Below are positions 34,679 through 42,383 of a DNA stretch of 64,000 bases, one piece after another. The stretch's first letter is position 1, and the number at the start of each line of letters is the position of its first letter. The DNA is from Paraburkholderia terricola (GTDB lineage Bacteria; Pseudomonadota; Gammaproteobacteria; Burkholderiales; Burkholderiaceae): positions 35,612-99,611 of the forward strand of contig NZ_FRAB01000023.1 of NCBI RefSeq assembly GCF_900142195.1, in the 5' to 3' direction. The notes under the pieces were generated by a model that searched no databases, had not been told where the DNA came from, and saw only the letters and a list, made by a program, of their open reading frames with translations. Position numbers and translations under genes: made by a program.

Positions 34679-36615
34679 AGCCCCTCCTTGATCGCCGCGC
34701 GCCGTGAAGGCGGCGCGGCATTCGCTTCGGCCTGGTCGAGGTTGTCGTCGCCGAAACGCTCGCGAATGAAACCGACGATGCCTTGCGGAAACGCGATCAC
34801 CAGCAGCAGGATCGTCAAGCCCAGCAGCGCCTGCCAATAGTCGGTTTGCCGCGCGACCGTGTCTTGCAGCCACGTGAACACCGCCGCGCCGACGATCGGC
34901 CCGGTCAGCGTCTGCAAGCCGCCGAGCAGCACCATCACGAGGCCGTCCACGGAACGGCCCACGCTGATTACCTCCGGTGAAATCGTTCCCTTGGAGAACG
35001 CATAGAGCGACCCGGCCAGCCCGCAGAACAGCGACGCGATCACGAAGGCCGCCCACTGCACGCGCTTCACGTCGATGCCGATCGCCTCCGCGCGCAACAC
35101 CGAATCGCGCGACGCCCGCATCGCGTAACCCAGCGGCGAGAACAGCATCTTGCGCAGTAGCCACACGCCGAGCACCGCGCACGCGAGCGTCAGATAGTAA
35201 TAAGCCACCGGCGAGGACAACCAGTTCGACGGCCACAAACCGAGAATGCCGTTGCTGCCGCCCGTCACGTCGTCCCACTGGAACACCACCGACCACACGA
35301 TCTGTGCGAACGCGAGCGTCAGCATGGCGAGATAGACGCCCGAGAGGCGCACGCAGAACCAGCCGAACACCAGCGCGCCGGCTACCGCCAGCAGCGGCCC
35401 GAGCAGCAACGCGGCTTCCATCGGCAGATTCAGAACCTTGATGAATAGCGCCGCGCCGTAGGCGCCCAGTCCGAAGTAAGCGGCGTGGCCGAACGAATGC
35501 ATGCCGCCCGGTCCCATGATGAAGTGCAGACTCGTCGCGAACAGCACGGCGATCAGGATTTCCACCAGCAGCACGGGCATATAGGGGAATGCGTTGGCCG
35601 CGAGCGGCGTGAGCACGAGTACCAGCAGCGCGACCGCGGCGAGCCATTTCAGGCGCTTGCCCGCGGGGCGCAAAGGCGTTTCCGGCGCGGCCATGCCGCG
35701 CACCGCGGCGCTCGCCTTGCCTAGCAAACCCCAAGGCCGCACCACCAGCACGACAGCCATCACGACGAACTCGGCGACCAGCGTAAAGCGGCTCAACGAA
35801 AGGCCGACGCCGAAGATCGTCACGTGTCCGATGCCGATGCACAGCGCCTTGATCTCCGCGATGATCAGCGCGGCGACGAACGCGCCCGGAATCGAACCCA
35901 TGCCGCCGACCACCACCACCACGAACGCGTTGCCGATGGTCTCCAGATCGAGCGACAGATTCGCCGACATGCGCGGCCCTTGCAGCGCGCCGCCCAAACC
36001 CGCGAGAAACGCGCCGACGAAAAACACGCCGGTAAACAGCCACGCCTGATTGATGCCGAGCGCGCCGAGCATCTCGCGATCCTGGGTCGCGGCGCGCACC
36101 AGCGTGCCCCAGCGCGTGCGCGTCAATGCATACCAGAGCAGCAGCAACACCACCGGCCCGATCACGATCAACGCGATATCGTAGGTGGGCAGCGGATGGC
36201 CGAGGAAATCGACCGCGCCGGCAAGATGCGGCGCACGCGGTCCGAACAGGTCTTGCGGACCCCACAGCCACAACGCGGCGTCGCGGAAGATCAGCACCAG
36301 CGCGAACGTGGCGAGCAGATGAAACAACTCGGGCGCCTGATAGATGCGCCGCAACACGATCATCTCGACCAGCGCGCCGAGCACCGCGACCACCAGCGCG
36401 GCTGCCAGCACCGACAGCCAGAAGCCGCCGGCCGTCTGCCCGAAGCGGCTCGCGATGCTATACGCGACGTAGATGCCGAACATATAGAACGAGCCGTGCG
36501 CAAAGTTGACGATGCGCGTCACGCCGAAGATCAGCGACAAACCGGCGGCGACGAGAAACAGCGTCGACGCATCGGCGAGTCCGTTGACCAGTTGTACCAG
36601 CAAATTCGAAAGCAT
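34675..36615 (-). CDS. Fused branched-chain-type ABC permease (LivH-LivM)
   Basis: Inner-membrane protein of 646 residues that joins both permeases in one chain. The N-terminal part (about 1-290) is LivH-like (LLVQLVNGLADASTLFLVAA, IFGVTRIVNFAHGSFYMFG). The C-terminal part (about 325-630) is LivM-like (HFIMGPGGMHSFGHAAYFGL). GAGGGGCACG precedes the ATG at 36615; the upstream frame to 36756 is not convincing. It stands 145 bp after the first DUF1185 gene in the same orientation and should import the N-heterocyclic substrate together with LivG, LivF and the distal binding protein. Confidence 0.88.
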   Translation of the reverse strand: MLSNLLVQLVNGLADASTLFLVAAGLSLIFGVTRIVNFAHGSFYMFGIYVAYSIASRFGQTAGGFWLSVLAAALVVAVLGALVEMIVLRRIYQAPELFHLLATFALVLIFRDAALWLWGPQDLFGPRAPHLAGAVDFLGHPLPTYDIALIVIGPVVLLLLWYALTRTRWGTLVRAATQDREMLGALGINQAWLFTGVFFVGAFLAGLGGALQGPRMSANLSLDLETIGNAFVVVVVGGMGSIPGAFVAALIIAEIKALCIGIGHVTIFGVGLSLSRFTLVAEFVVMAVVLVVRPWGLLGKASAAVRGMAAPETPLRPAGKRLKWLAAVALLVLVLTPLAANAFPYMPVLLVEILIAVLFATSLHFIMGPGGMHSFGHAAYFGLGAYGAALFIKVLNLPMEAALLLGPLLAVAGALVFGWFCVRLSGVYLAMLTLAFAQIVWSVVFQWDDVTGGSNGILGLWPSNWLSSPVAYYYLTLACAVLGVWLLRKMLFSPLGYAMRASRDSVLRAEAIGIDVKRVQWAAFVIASLFCGLAGSLYAFSKGTISPEVISVGRSVDGLVMVLLGGLQTLTGPIVGAAVFTWLQDTVARQTDYWQALLGLTILLLVIAFPQGIVGFIRERFGDDNLDQAEANAAPPSRRAAIKEGL

Positions 36616-36760
36616 CGTGCCCCTCGGCAGCTTGCGGTTCGAGCGTCGCGATTGGCCCGCCACGCACGAACAGCAGACGTTATAGCGTGCGGCACCATGC
36701 GCGCACGCGTCGACGGCAGGACAATACGCCGGAAGTCCCCTTGGGGGCCAGCGCAACGAC

Positions 36761-37345
36761 TCAGCGCAAACCGTCTTCGCCCTTGATCTCGCTCACCTGC
36801 AGGCCGCCGATGCGCGGCAGCGGCCGGCCGGAAGCCGTCACCGCGACCGCGACGACGATTTCGTTGGCGCGCGGCGCATCCGCAACACGCGCTTCGATCG
36901 CATCGAAATGACTGCGCACGTAGGCCGCGTCCTTGTGGCCGAGCGGCACGTCGATCGCGGTGCCGAGCGTGCCCATCTTTTTCGCGGACGGCACCAGCGC
37001 CGCGCCCTTTTCGACCGCCACCCGCAGCGGCGCGCCGAGCTTGGGATGCAAGATCGCCGCCGCATGTTCCAGTTCGCCCGCCTCGCCGACGATCGCCGCC
37101 TTGCCGTAGCTTTGCGCGTCACCCGGCTCGATGCCCAGCGCCTCGACGCACTTGTTGCCGAGCAGCCCGCCCAGTTCCTCGCCGGCTTCGATCAGCGCGT
37201 CGAGCGTCGGCTCGTAGCGGCCCGCATAGGGATTATCGATCACCGCGATGGCGACCGCGCGGCGCGTCGGCGGCTCGATGGCCTGCCCCATTTCAATGCG
37301 CGTTTCGTCCACCTGCACGATCAGCTTGCGAAGCTTGATTGCCAT
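36761..37345 (-). CDS. DUF1185 / 'amino acid synthesis' family protein, copy 1
   Basis: A 194-residue cytosolic protein of Pfam AA_synth (DUF1185). Landmarks are VIDNPYAGRYEP near residues 35-46, SYGKAAIVGEAGELEHAAA, the lysine-rich PSAKKMG and YVRSHFDAIEARV. It shares these with the next gene upstream, and both end with a G-x-DGLR motif, so they are paralogues. The family has a chorismate-mutase-like trimeric fold and no proven reaction. Here it is embedded in a heterocycle-degradation operon, so a role in handling the ring-opened or reduced intermediate is a reasonable guess. GGAGAGCGAC precedes the ATG. Confidence 0.82.
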   Translation of the reverse strand: MAIKLRKLIVQVDETRIEMGQAIEPPTRRAVAIAVIDNPYAGRYEPTLDALIEAGEELGGLLGNKCVEALGIEPGDAQSYGKAAIVGEAGELEHAAAILHPKLGAPLRVAVEKGAALVPSAKKMGTLGTAIDVPLGHKDAAYVRSHFDAIEARVADAPRANEIVVAVAVTASGRPLPRIGGLQVSEIKGEDGLR

Positions 37346-37437
37346 GTCGCTCTCCGGTTTCGATGCGTTGTTCCGCGGGTATGTTTCAGCGCGGTGCGGC
37401 GGTTCGGTTCGAAGGTTCGGTTCGAATCAAGCGCCGC

Positions 37438-38028
37438 TCAGCGCAAGCCGTCCTTGCCGACGACCGCCTCTTTCGCGAGACCGCCCACGCGTGCATGCAC
37501 GCGCTGCCCGGTGCTCATCACGAGGATATAGACCAGTTCATCCGCCGCGGGCGCGCCGGGCACGCGCACCTCGATCGCATCGAAGTGGCTGCGCACATAG
37601 CTCGCGTTGACGTGCGTGAGCGGCACGTCGAGCGCCGTGGAAGGCGCGCCGACCTTCTTGGTCGACGGCACGATCGCGTTGGTCGGCACGCCGTTCTTCT
37701 CCAGCAATTCGCGCATCGCATAGCCGCCGGGGACGTGCCACAACGCACCGTGCTCCAGTTCTCCGCGCGAGCCGACAATCGCGCCCTTGCCGTAACCCTC
37801 TATCGACGCATGCGGCACCTTCATCGCCGCAAGGAGCCGCTGCGCCATGTCGAGGCCGATCGGCTTGAGCGCTTCCATCGCGTGTTCGATGTTCGCTTCA
37901 TAGCGGCCGGCGAACGGATTCGTCAGCACCACGGCAATCGCGGCGCGCCTGAGCGGCTGCGCGGGCGCGGGACCGAACTCGTGAAAGATGTCTTCGACGT
38001 GCGTCAGCACGCGGCGTATTTCGAACAC
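37438..38028 (-). CDS. DUF1185 / 'amino acid synthesis' family protein, copy 2
   Basis: A 196-residue paralogue of the neighbouring DUF1185 protein (shared: TNPFAGRYE, GYGKGAIVG, GELEHGA, PSTKKVG, YVRSHFDAIEVRV, final GKDGLR). It starts with GTG at 38028, supported by AAAGGAGG four bases upstream, and overlaps the end of the UPF0280 gene by 25 bp, so the two are probably co-translated. Two diverged copies may form a hetero-oligomer or act on successive intermediates; this is inference. Confidence 0.82.
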   Translation of the reverse strand: MFEIRRVLTHVEDIFHEFGPAPAQPLRRAAIAVVLTNPFAGRYEANIEHAMEALKPIGLDMAQRLLAAMKVPHASIEGYGKGAIVGSRGELEHGALWHVPGGYAMRELLEKNGVPTNAIVPSTKKVGAPSTALDVPLTHVNASYVRSHFDAIEVRVPGAPAADELVYILVMSTGQRVHARVGGLAKEAVVGKDGLR

Positions 38029-38942
38029 GGCGCCTCCTTTGTTATCGACGCGCGCTGCGTGATCCGCGCGCCGCTTTGCTGAATGCCGGCCACACGCACG
38101 CGCCCTTGCAGGAACAGTGCGGCGCCTTCGATCGAATCGTCCGCCTGCAAACGCCGCGCGGCTTCGACGCCACGCGCCAGCGCGAAATCGATCAGCGGCT
38201 GCGGTAAAGGCGGGACGTCGACGGTGACCAGCCTGTCGCCGAGATCGCTCTCGTCTTTCAACGACGAAGCCGGACGGCGCACGATGCCTGCGTGGTCCAC
38301 GTTCACGGCGTTGGCGATCATCGTCGCGGCGGCATCGGCGCTCGCGGCGTCGCGGGCAAGCACGGTCACGCTGTCGGCGATACCGAGGCTGAAGCTGCGG
38401 CCACGCCAGCCGCTCGTCGCGATGCCGCGAACCGGCATGGCGGCGTCGAGCGTGAGGTTGGCGTCGAGCGGCGGTTCATCCGGCAACCGCGCGCCCGAAT
38501 ATTGCGCGAGGTCCGCGAATACGCCGATGCGGTACTGCTGCCCCTCGGTTAAATATAGTGCGATGTCGCCGCCGTTGTTGATGAACGCGCGCGCGATGCC
38601 CGCGCGCGCGAACGCCGCGATCAGTTCGTCTGCGACGCTGCCTGCCACGGCCGCCATGGGGGTGATGAAGCGCGCGCGGTGACGATGGCACGCCGACCAC
38701 ATGCGGCGCGCGACCGTGCCGTTGAGCGGGCATTCGTCGAACGCGGCGTCGGCGGGCACCGGTTGCCGAAGCAGCTTCAATTCTCCGACCAACTCCGGCA
38801 ACACTTCGACAAAGCGTGTCCAGCACGCTTCATACGCGGCGCGCACCGCGGCGGGCTCGCCGTCCGCGCTGAGGATCAGATCGATCGGGCCGTGCTGCCA
38901 ATGCCAGCGGGTCGCGTCGAGTCGGGTGCGGGTTGCGTTCAT
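38004..38942 (-). CDS. UPF0280 family protein (ApbE-like superfamily)
   Basis: A 312-residue protein of family UPF0280, which belongs to the structural superfamily of ApbE flavin transferases. Family landmarks are FITPMAAVAGSVADELIAAF, AFINNGGDIALYL, RGIATSGWRGRSFSLGIADS, SVTVLARDAASADAAATMIA and the C-terminal DVPPLP. The GGDIALYL and asparagine/aspartate-rich metal-site-like segments recall ApbE. It lies directly after the 6-hydroxynicotinate-reductase homologue (48 bp). Because that enzyme in Eubacterium barkeri carries a covalently bound flavin, attachment of flavin to the reductase is an attractive but unproven role. Confidence 0.82.
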   Translation of the reverse strand: MNATRTRLDATRWHWQHGPIDLILSADGEPAAVRAAYEACWTRFVEVLPELVGELKLLRQPVPADAAFDECPLNGTVARRMWSACHRHRARFITPMAAVAGSVADELIAAFARAGIARAFINNGGDIALYLTEGQQYRIGVFADLAQYSGARLPDEPPLDANLTLDAAMPVRGIATSGWRGRSFSLGIADSVTVLARDAASADAAATMIANAVNVDHAGIVRRPASSLKDESDLGDRLVTVDVPPLPQPLIDFALARGVEAARRLQADDSIEGAALFLQGRVRVAGIQQSGARITQRASITKEAPCSKYAAC

Positions 38943-38990
38943 TGTGTCGCCATGATGGTTGCCGTGGTTGCCGAGGTTGTCTTGATGGCC

Positions 38991-40601
38991 TTAGCCGAGC
39001 ATCGGCGGCATCGCCGGCGGCCACGGGTTGTCGGCATGGCGCGCCAAGGTTCGCCGTGCGAGCGGCGCGCCCTCCGTGTGTTCCGGCCCGTTCGCCAGCA
39101 CGCTTTCGAGCGAACGCACGGCGTCGAGATGACCGCCGAGATCGCGATACGCGCCGTACGTCATGGTGAATTCGATCGGCGCGACGATCGCGGGCGTCGG
39201 CACCGTGCCGAACGAGCGGTCGGGCATGCGCGAGACGTCGACCATCACGGTGATGCCGCCGCCCGGCCACACATAGGCCGGCGCGCCGCCGCACGTGACG
39301 TTCACCAGCTTCTGCTTGATGGCGCGCGTAAGCAGCACCGGATTCTCGGTGGCGCCCGCCCGCAGACTGCCGCCCGCGCCGCCGAGAAACAGCACGGTGG
39401 CGAGCGACGGCTCGCAGTTCTCGCCGATCCGTTCGACCGTGCGGCGCACCGCGTCGGGCATCGCCGCGATACGCGGCACGAGGTGCTGATCGAGTTCATA
39501 CCATTGAGCGTGCTCGCCGGTGGTGGACACCATCAGCAGACGCATGCCCGGTTTCGCGACGGCGGGATCGAAGCCTTCGACAATCGCCAGCGGGTCCTGG
39601 ATGTCGGTGCCGCCCCAACCGGTGCCGGGATTCGCGACCTGGAAATAGCGGCCCGGCGTGGATTTGCGTCCGCGAATCTTCACACCTGAGCGCGTCATGC
39701 CGAGGCAGCGTCCCGCCTGGTGTTCGGTCAGCACGCCCGTGATGTGATCGTCGACCACGACGACTTCGTCCGCATGGCCGAACCATTGCTTCGCGAAGAT
39801 GCCAATCGTGGCCGAACCGCAACCCACGCGCATGCGCTGCTCTTCGACGCCGTCGACGATCGGCGCGGCGCCCGCGCGAATCACGAGATTCGCGCCGCCG
39901 TCGATGCTCAACTCCACGGCTTGCTTGTTGCCGAGCGCGAGCATCATGTCGCAAGTCACGCGGCCTTCCTTCTTGCTGCCGCCGGTCAGATGATGGACGC
40001 CGCCCAGGCTCAGCATTTGCGAGCCGTATTCGGCGGTCGTGACATGGCCGACGATTTCGCCCTGGCAGCGCACGTTCGATTGCTCCGGCCCGAGAAAGCG
40101 GTCGGTGTCGATTTTCACCTTGAAGCTGCAATAGCTGAAAATGCCTTCGGTGACGACGGTGATCATGTCGACGTCGCCGAGCTTCGAGGCCACGATGAAC
40201 GGCGCGGGCTTGTAGTCGGGATAGGTCGAGGATGCGCCGACGCCTGTCACGAACAGCGCCTCTTCCGCCTGGGCGGAATCGTGGGCTTCGGACGATGCGC
40301 CGAACGCGACGGTGGCATTCGTACTACTTTCGCCCGTGTCGGACGAAGCGGCGGCACGCGACAGAAACACCACCGGGTCGACGCGAATCAGCCGCCCCTG
40401 CGCATTCGCATAGCGGTCGCATGCACCGGTGCGGCCCTCCGATATCTGACACAGCACCGGGCAGGCATTGCATTCGATCTTGTTCGACGCCATTCGCTCG
40501 CTGCGCGGCGCCGCCTTCTCGAGCACGGTCGGACCCGGCGTCGAAGCGGTTTCGCCGTCGACGCGTTCCGCACCGAAATCGACCTTCGTATGTTCTGTCA
40601 T
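38991..40601 (-). CDS. hnr: 6-hydroxynicotinate reductase-like iron-sulphur oxidoreductase
   Basis: A 536-residue protein of the family usually named 6-hydroxynicotinate reductase. Near the N-terminus ECNACPVLCQISEG plus Cys61 gives four cysteines (44, 47, 51, 61) suited to a [4Fe-4S] cluster. Later conserved stretches include YCSFKVKIDTDRFLG, GGVHHLTGGSKKEGRVTC and FQVANPGTGWGGTDIQDPL. The E. barkeri enzyme reduces 6-hydroxynicotinate to 1,4,5,6-tetrahydro-6-oxonicotinate and has covalent flavin and several Fe-S clusters; I see only one obvious cluster motif. First gene of the operon. Start 40601 is uncertain; ATG at 40625 is in frame and equally possible. Confidence 0.78.
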   Translation of the reverse strand: MTEHTKVDFGAERVDGETASTPGPTVLEKAAPRSERMASNKIECNACPVLCQISEGRTGACDRYANAQGRLIRVDPVVFLSRAAASSDTGESSTNATVAFGASSEAHDSAQAEEALFVTGVGASSTYPDYKPAPFIVASKLGDVDMITVVTEGIFSYCSFKVKIDTDRFLGPEQSNVRCQGEIVGHVTTAEYGSQMLSLGGVHHLTGGSKKEGRVTCDMMLALGNKQAVELSIDGGANLVIRAGAAPIVDGVEEQRMRVGCGSATIGIFAKQWFGHADEVVVVDDHITGVLTEHQAGRCLGMTRSGVKIRGRKSTPGRYFQVANPGTGWGGTDIQDPLAIVEGFDPAVAKPGMRLLMVSTTGEHAQWYELDQHLVPRIAAMPDAVRRTVERIGENCEPSLATVLFLGGAGGSLRAGATENPVLLTRAIKQKLVNVTCGGAPAYVWPGGGITVMVDVSRMPDRSFGTVPTPAIVAPIEFTMTYGAYRDLGGHLDAVRSLESVLANGPEHTEGAPLARRTLARHADNPWPPAMPPMLG

Positions 40602-40975
40602 GGTGGGGTTCCCATACGACGACATTACAATCGGTCCCGCTCCGGCTGACGAATAGCCCTTGTTTCAAGGCACTTTCGCGTGATCCGCCTATTTCCGTGT
40701 TGCGGTCACTCACCGTTCGTGTAGTATCCGCTACACCAAACTTGCTTGAAATCTACTCGATCAAAATAGACTGCGCAATGAGTTTCCCGGCGGTCGCGGC
40801 AATGGTGCGACGCGGCATCCTGGGCTGCGGCACGATTCAATCCGCGCCGAAGCACACGATCGCGCAGTGCATTCCGCAACGCGTGATGCGGGCTGTATGA
40901 TGAAGGCGCGCCCAGGCGTCAGCCGTTGCGGCGCAGGTCGTTCAACCGACGCTAACAAAGAGATTCAAGACCGCC
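40602..40975. other. Divergent intergenic region between the hnr-like and TetR genes
   Basis: About 370 bp without a gene. It must hold the promoter of the long minus-strand operon and that of the TetR gene. The only clear element is the palindrome at 40719-40736; on the minus strand GATACT inside it could be a -10 box, with TTCAAG 16 bases upstream as a poor -35 box. Confidence 0.5.
40719..40736. promoter_or_regulatory. 18-bp palindrome, candidate TetR operator
   Basis: GTGTAG-TATCCG-CTACAC is a perfect inverted repeat with 6-bp arms and a 6-bp spacer, in the middle of the intergenic region between the TetR gene and the operon it faces. Size and symmetry fit a TetR-family binding site. Confidence 0.6.
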
Positions 40976-41683
40976 ATGAGTCCCATTGCCGTCCGCAAGC
41001 CGGGCGCTACCGGCATCCGCGCGAAACAGGCGCAGGACACCCGCGCCAAGATTCTGAAAGCGGCGATCAAGGTCTTCGCGAAACAGGGGTATGCAAGCGG
41101 CCGCGTGGAAAGTATCTCGAAGGCTGCGCGTTCGCACGACCGGATGATCTACTACTACTTCGGCAGCAAGGAACAGTTGTTCGTCGAAGTACTGGAAACG
41201 ATCTACACCCAGTTCAACGAGGCCGAGAGCAAGCTCGATCTCGATCTTGACGACCCCGTGCATGGTCTTGAGCAGATGGTCGAATTCGTCTGGCAGTACT
41301 ACCTCGATCATCCCGAGTTCGTCACGCTGCTTTCCAGCGAAAATCTGCATCAAGGCAAGCATGCGAGGAAATCGTCGAAGCTCAAGGAGATTTCCGGCTA
41401 TGCGATTTCGGTGGTGCAAAAGGTATTGGATGCGGGCAAGGCGCAAAACGTGTTTCGCGCCGACGTGAAGGCACGCGATGTTTATCTGACGATTGCATCG
41501 CTCGGCTATTTCTATAACGCCAATCAGTACACGCTGGGCGCGTTTCTCGGTGAGCCGCTAATGGATAAAGCGGCGCTCGCGCATTGGCGCGAGGTGATGA
41601 AGGATACGGTGTTGCGCGCGGTGCGTTTGCAGTTGCCGAGGGAGGTGGCGGATAACAGGGAAAACGGGCCCCGCGCCGCGTAA
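40976..41683 (+). CDS. TetR-family transcriptional regulator
   Basis: A 235-residue regulator. The N-terminal helix-turn-helix domain covers about residues 20-68 (AKILKAAIKVFAKQGYASGR, RMIYYYFGSKEQLFVEVLE). The helical ligand domain follows. It is divergent from the hydroxynicotinate-type operon and probably represses it. In Pseudomonas putida the nicotinate hydroxylase genes are controlled by the TetR-type protein NicS, so a similar role is likely; whether it is an orthologue cannot be said from sequence reading. Followed by a hairpin at 41718-41744. Confidence 0.9.
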   Translation: MSPIAVRKPGATGIRAKQAQDTRAKILKAAIKVFAKQGYASGRVESISKAARSHDRMIYYYFGSKEQLFVEVLETIYTQFNEAESKLDLDLDDPVHGLEQMVEFVWQYYLDHPEFVTLLSSENLHQGKHARKSSKLKEISGYAISVVQKVLDAGKAQNVFRADVKARDVYLTIASLGYFYNANQYTLGAFLGEPLMDKAALAHWREVMKDTVLRAVRLQLPREVADNRENGPRAA

Positions 41684-41717
41684 AAACGCTCGCGCGGGGC
41701 GGAATGGCGTGGACATG

Positions 41718-41744
41718 ATCGGGACCATGCGAGACGGTCCCGAT
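41718..41744 (+). terminator. Hairpin terminator after the TetR gene
   Basis: ATCGGGACC (41718-41726) pairs perfectly with GGTCCCGAT (41736-41744) around a 9-base loop, followed by ATTTCATTCATCCTTT on the plus strand. It lies 35 bp after the TetR stop and just before the end of the convergent DUF3658 gene, so it may serve both. Confidence 0.6.
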
Positions 41745-41747
41745 ATT

Positions 41748-42131
41748 TCATTCATCCTTTACTGGACTCCGTTGCAACCCGGGAAGGAGCTCGTCGCCGG
41801 CCGTTTGGGGCAAACGGACTTCGCTATAACGCATCCGGTTCAGGTCTCCGACCGACTCGACCAAGCCTCTCTCGACCATCAGCTTAAGACGCTGTGCATA
41901 GAACACGTCAATGACATCGGGATAAAAACTCTTATCTGAACCCATGGCAAGAGAAACAATCATGGCGACTTTGCGGTAATTGCCAGTCAAATTTCGGAAA
42001 AGCGCGCCATCGATCGTACGCAGATCGGCTGCGGTCAGACGATCTGCCGCCGCTTGCTGTGTGGCTGTCAGTGGTGGGTCGTCCGCCTCGTCATCGAAAT
42101 CGTCTTCGTATTCGTCGGTTTGCTCGTTCAC
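41748..42131 (-). CDS. DUF3658-domain protein
   Basis: A 127-residue protein. The N-terminal ~25 residues are acidic (DEYEDDFDDEADD). The rest fits DUF3658: LTAADLRTIDGALFRN, WRKVA-like NYRKVAMIVSLAM, then IDVFYAQRLKLMVERGLVES and LNRMRYSEVRLP. Function unknown; longer family members carry an additional N-terminal domain that is absent here. Its codon use and A+T content differ slightly from the flanking pca operon. It stands alone between the TetR gene and the pca terminator. Confidence 0.72.
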   Translation of the reverse strand: MNEQTDEYEDDFDDEADDPPLTATQQAAADRLTAADLRTIDGALFRNLTGNYRKVAMIVSLAMGSDKSFYPDVIDVFYAQRLKLMVERGLVESVGDLNRMRYSEVRLPQTAGDELLPGLQRSPVKDE

Positions 42132-42270
42132 TTAGTTACCTTTTGCAAATTTGTTTTCATGAGCCGGTGAAACCCCGATACGGATTACCGCCACATTGGG
42201 CGGGGTAACAGCCAGCGAAACACCTATAAACCTTCGATACCATATGTTTGGCTTGGATGATGGACTTCCA

Positions 42271-42308
42271 AAAGAAAACACCCTACCGCGCTAACCGCGT
42301 GTAGGGTG
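42271..42308 (-). terminator. Rho-independent terminator of the pca operon
   Basis: CACCCTAC (42279-42286) pairs with GTAGGGTG (42301-42308), with an additional CGCG/CGCG inner stem. On the minus strand the hairpin is followed by TGTTTTCTTTTGG. It lies 76 bp downstream of the pcaC stop, the expected end of the pca transcript. Confidence 0.75.
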
Positions 42309-42383
42309 GGGTGACCATCATTAAACGCGCCGGGTTGCCGGCGCGCGCGTACTTATCGCGCTCATCGAAAAACCGTCAAAGCG

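Noticed and set aside
33869..36271. An 800-codon continuous frame that looks like a fusion of LivG with an upstream domain
   Set aside because: The upstream part is an out-of-frame reading of the LivHM permease; LivG has its own ATG and ribosome site at 34678.
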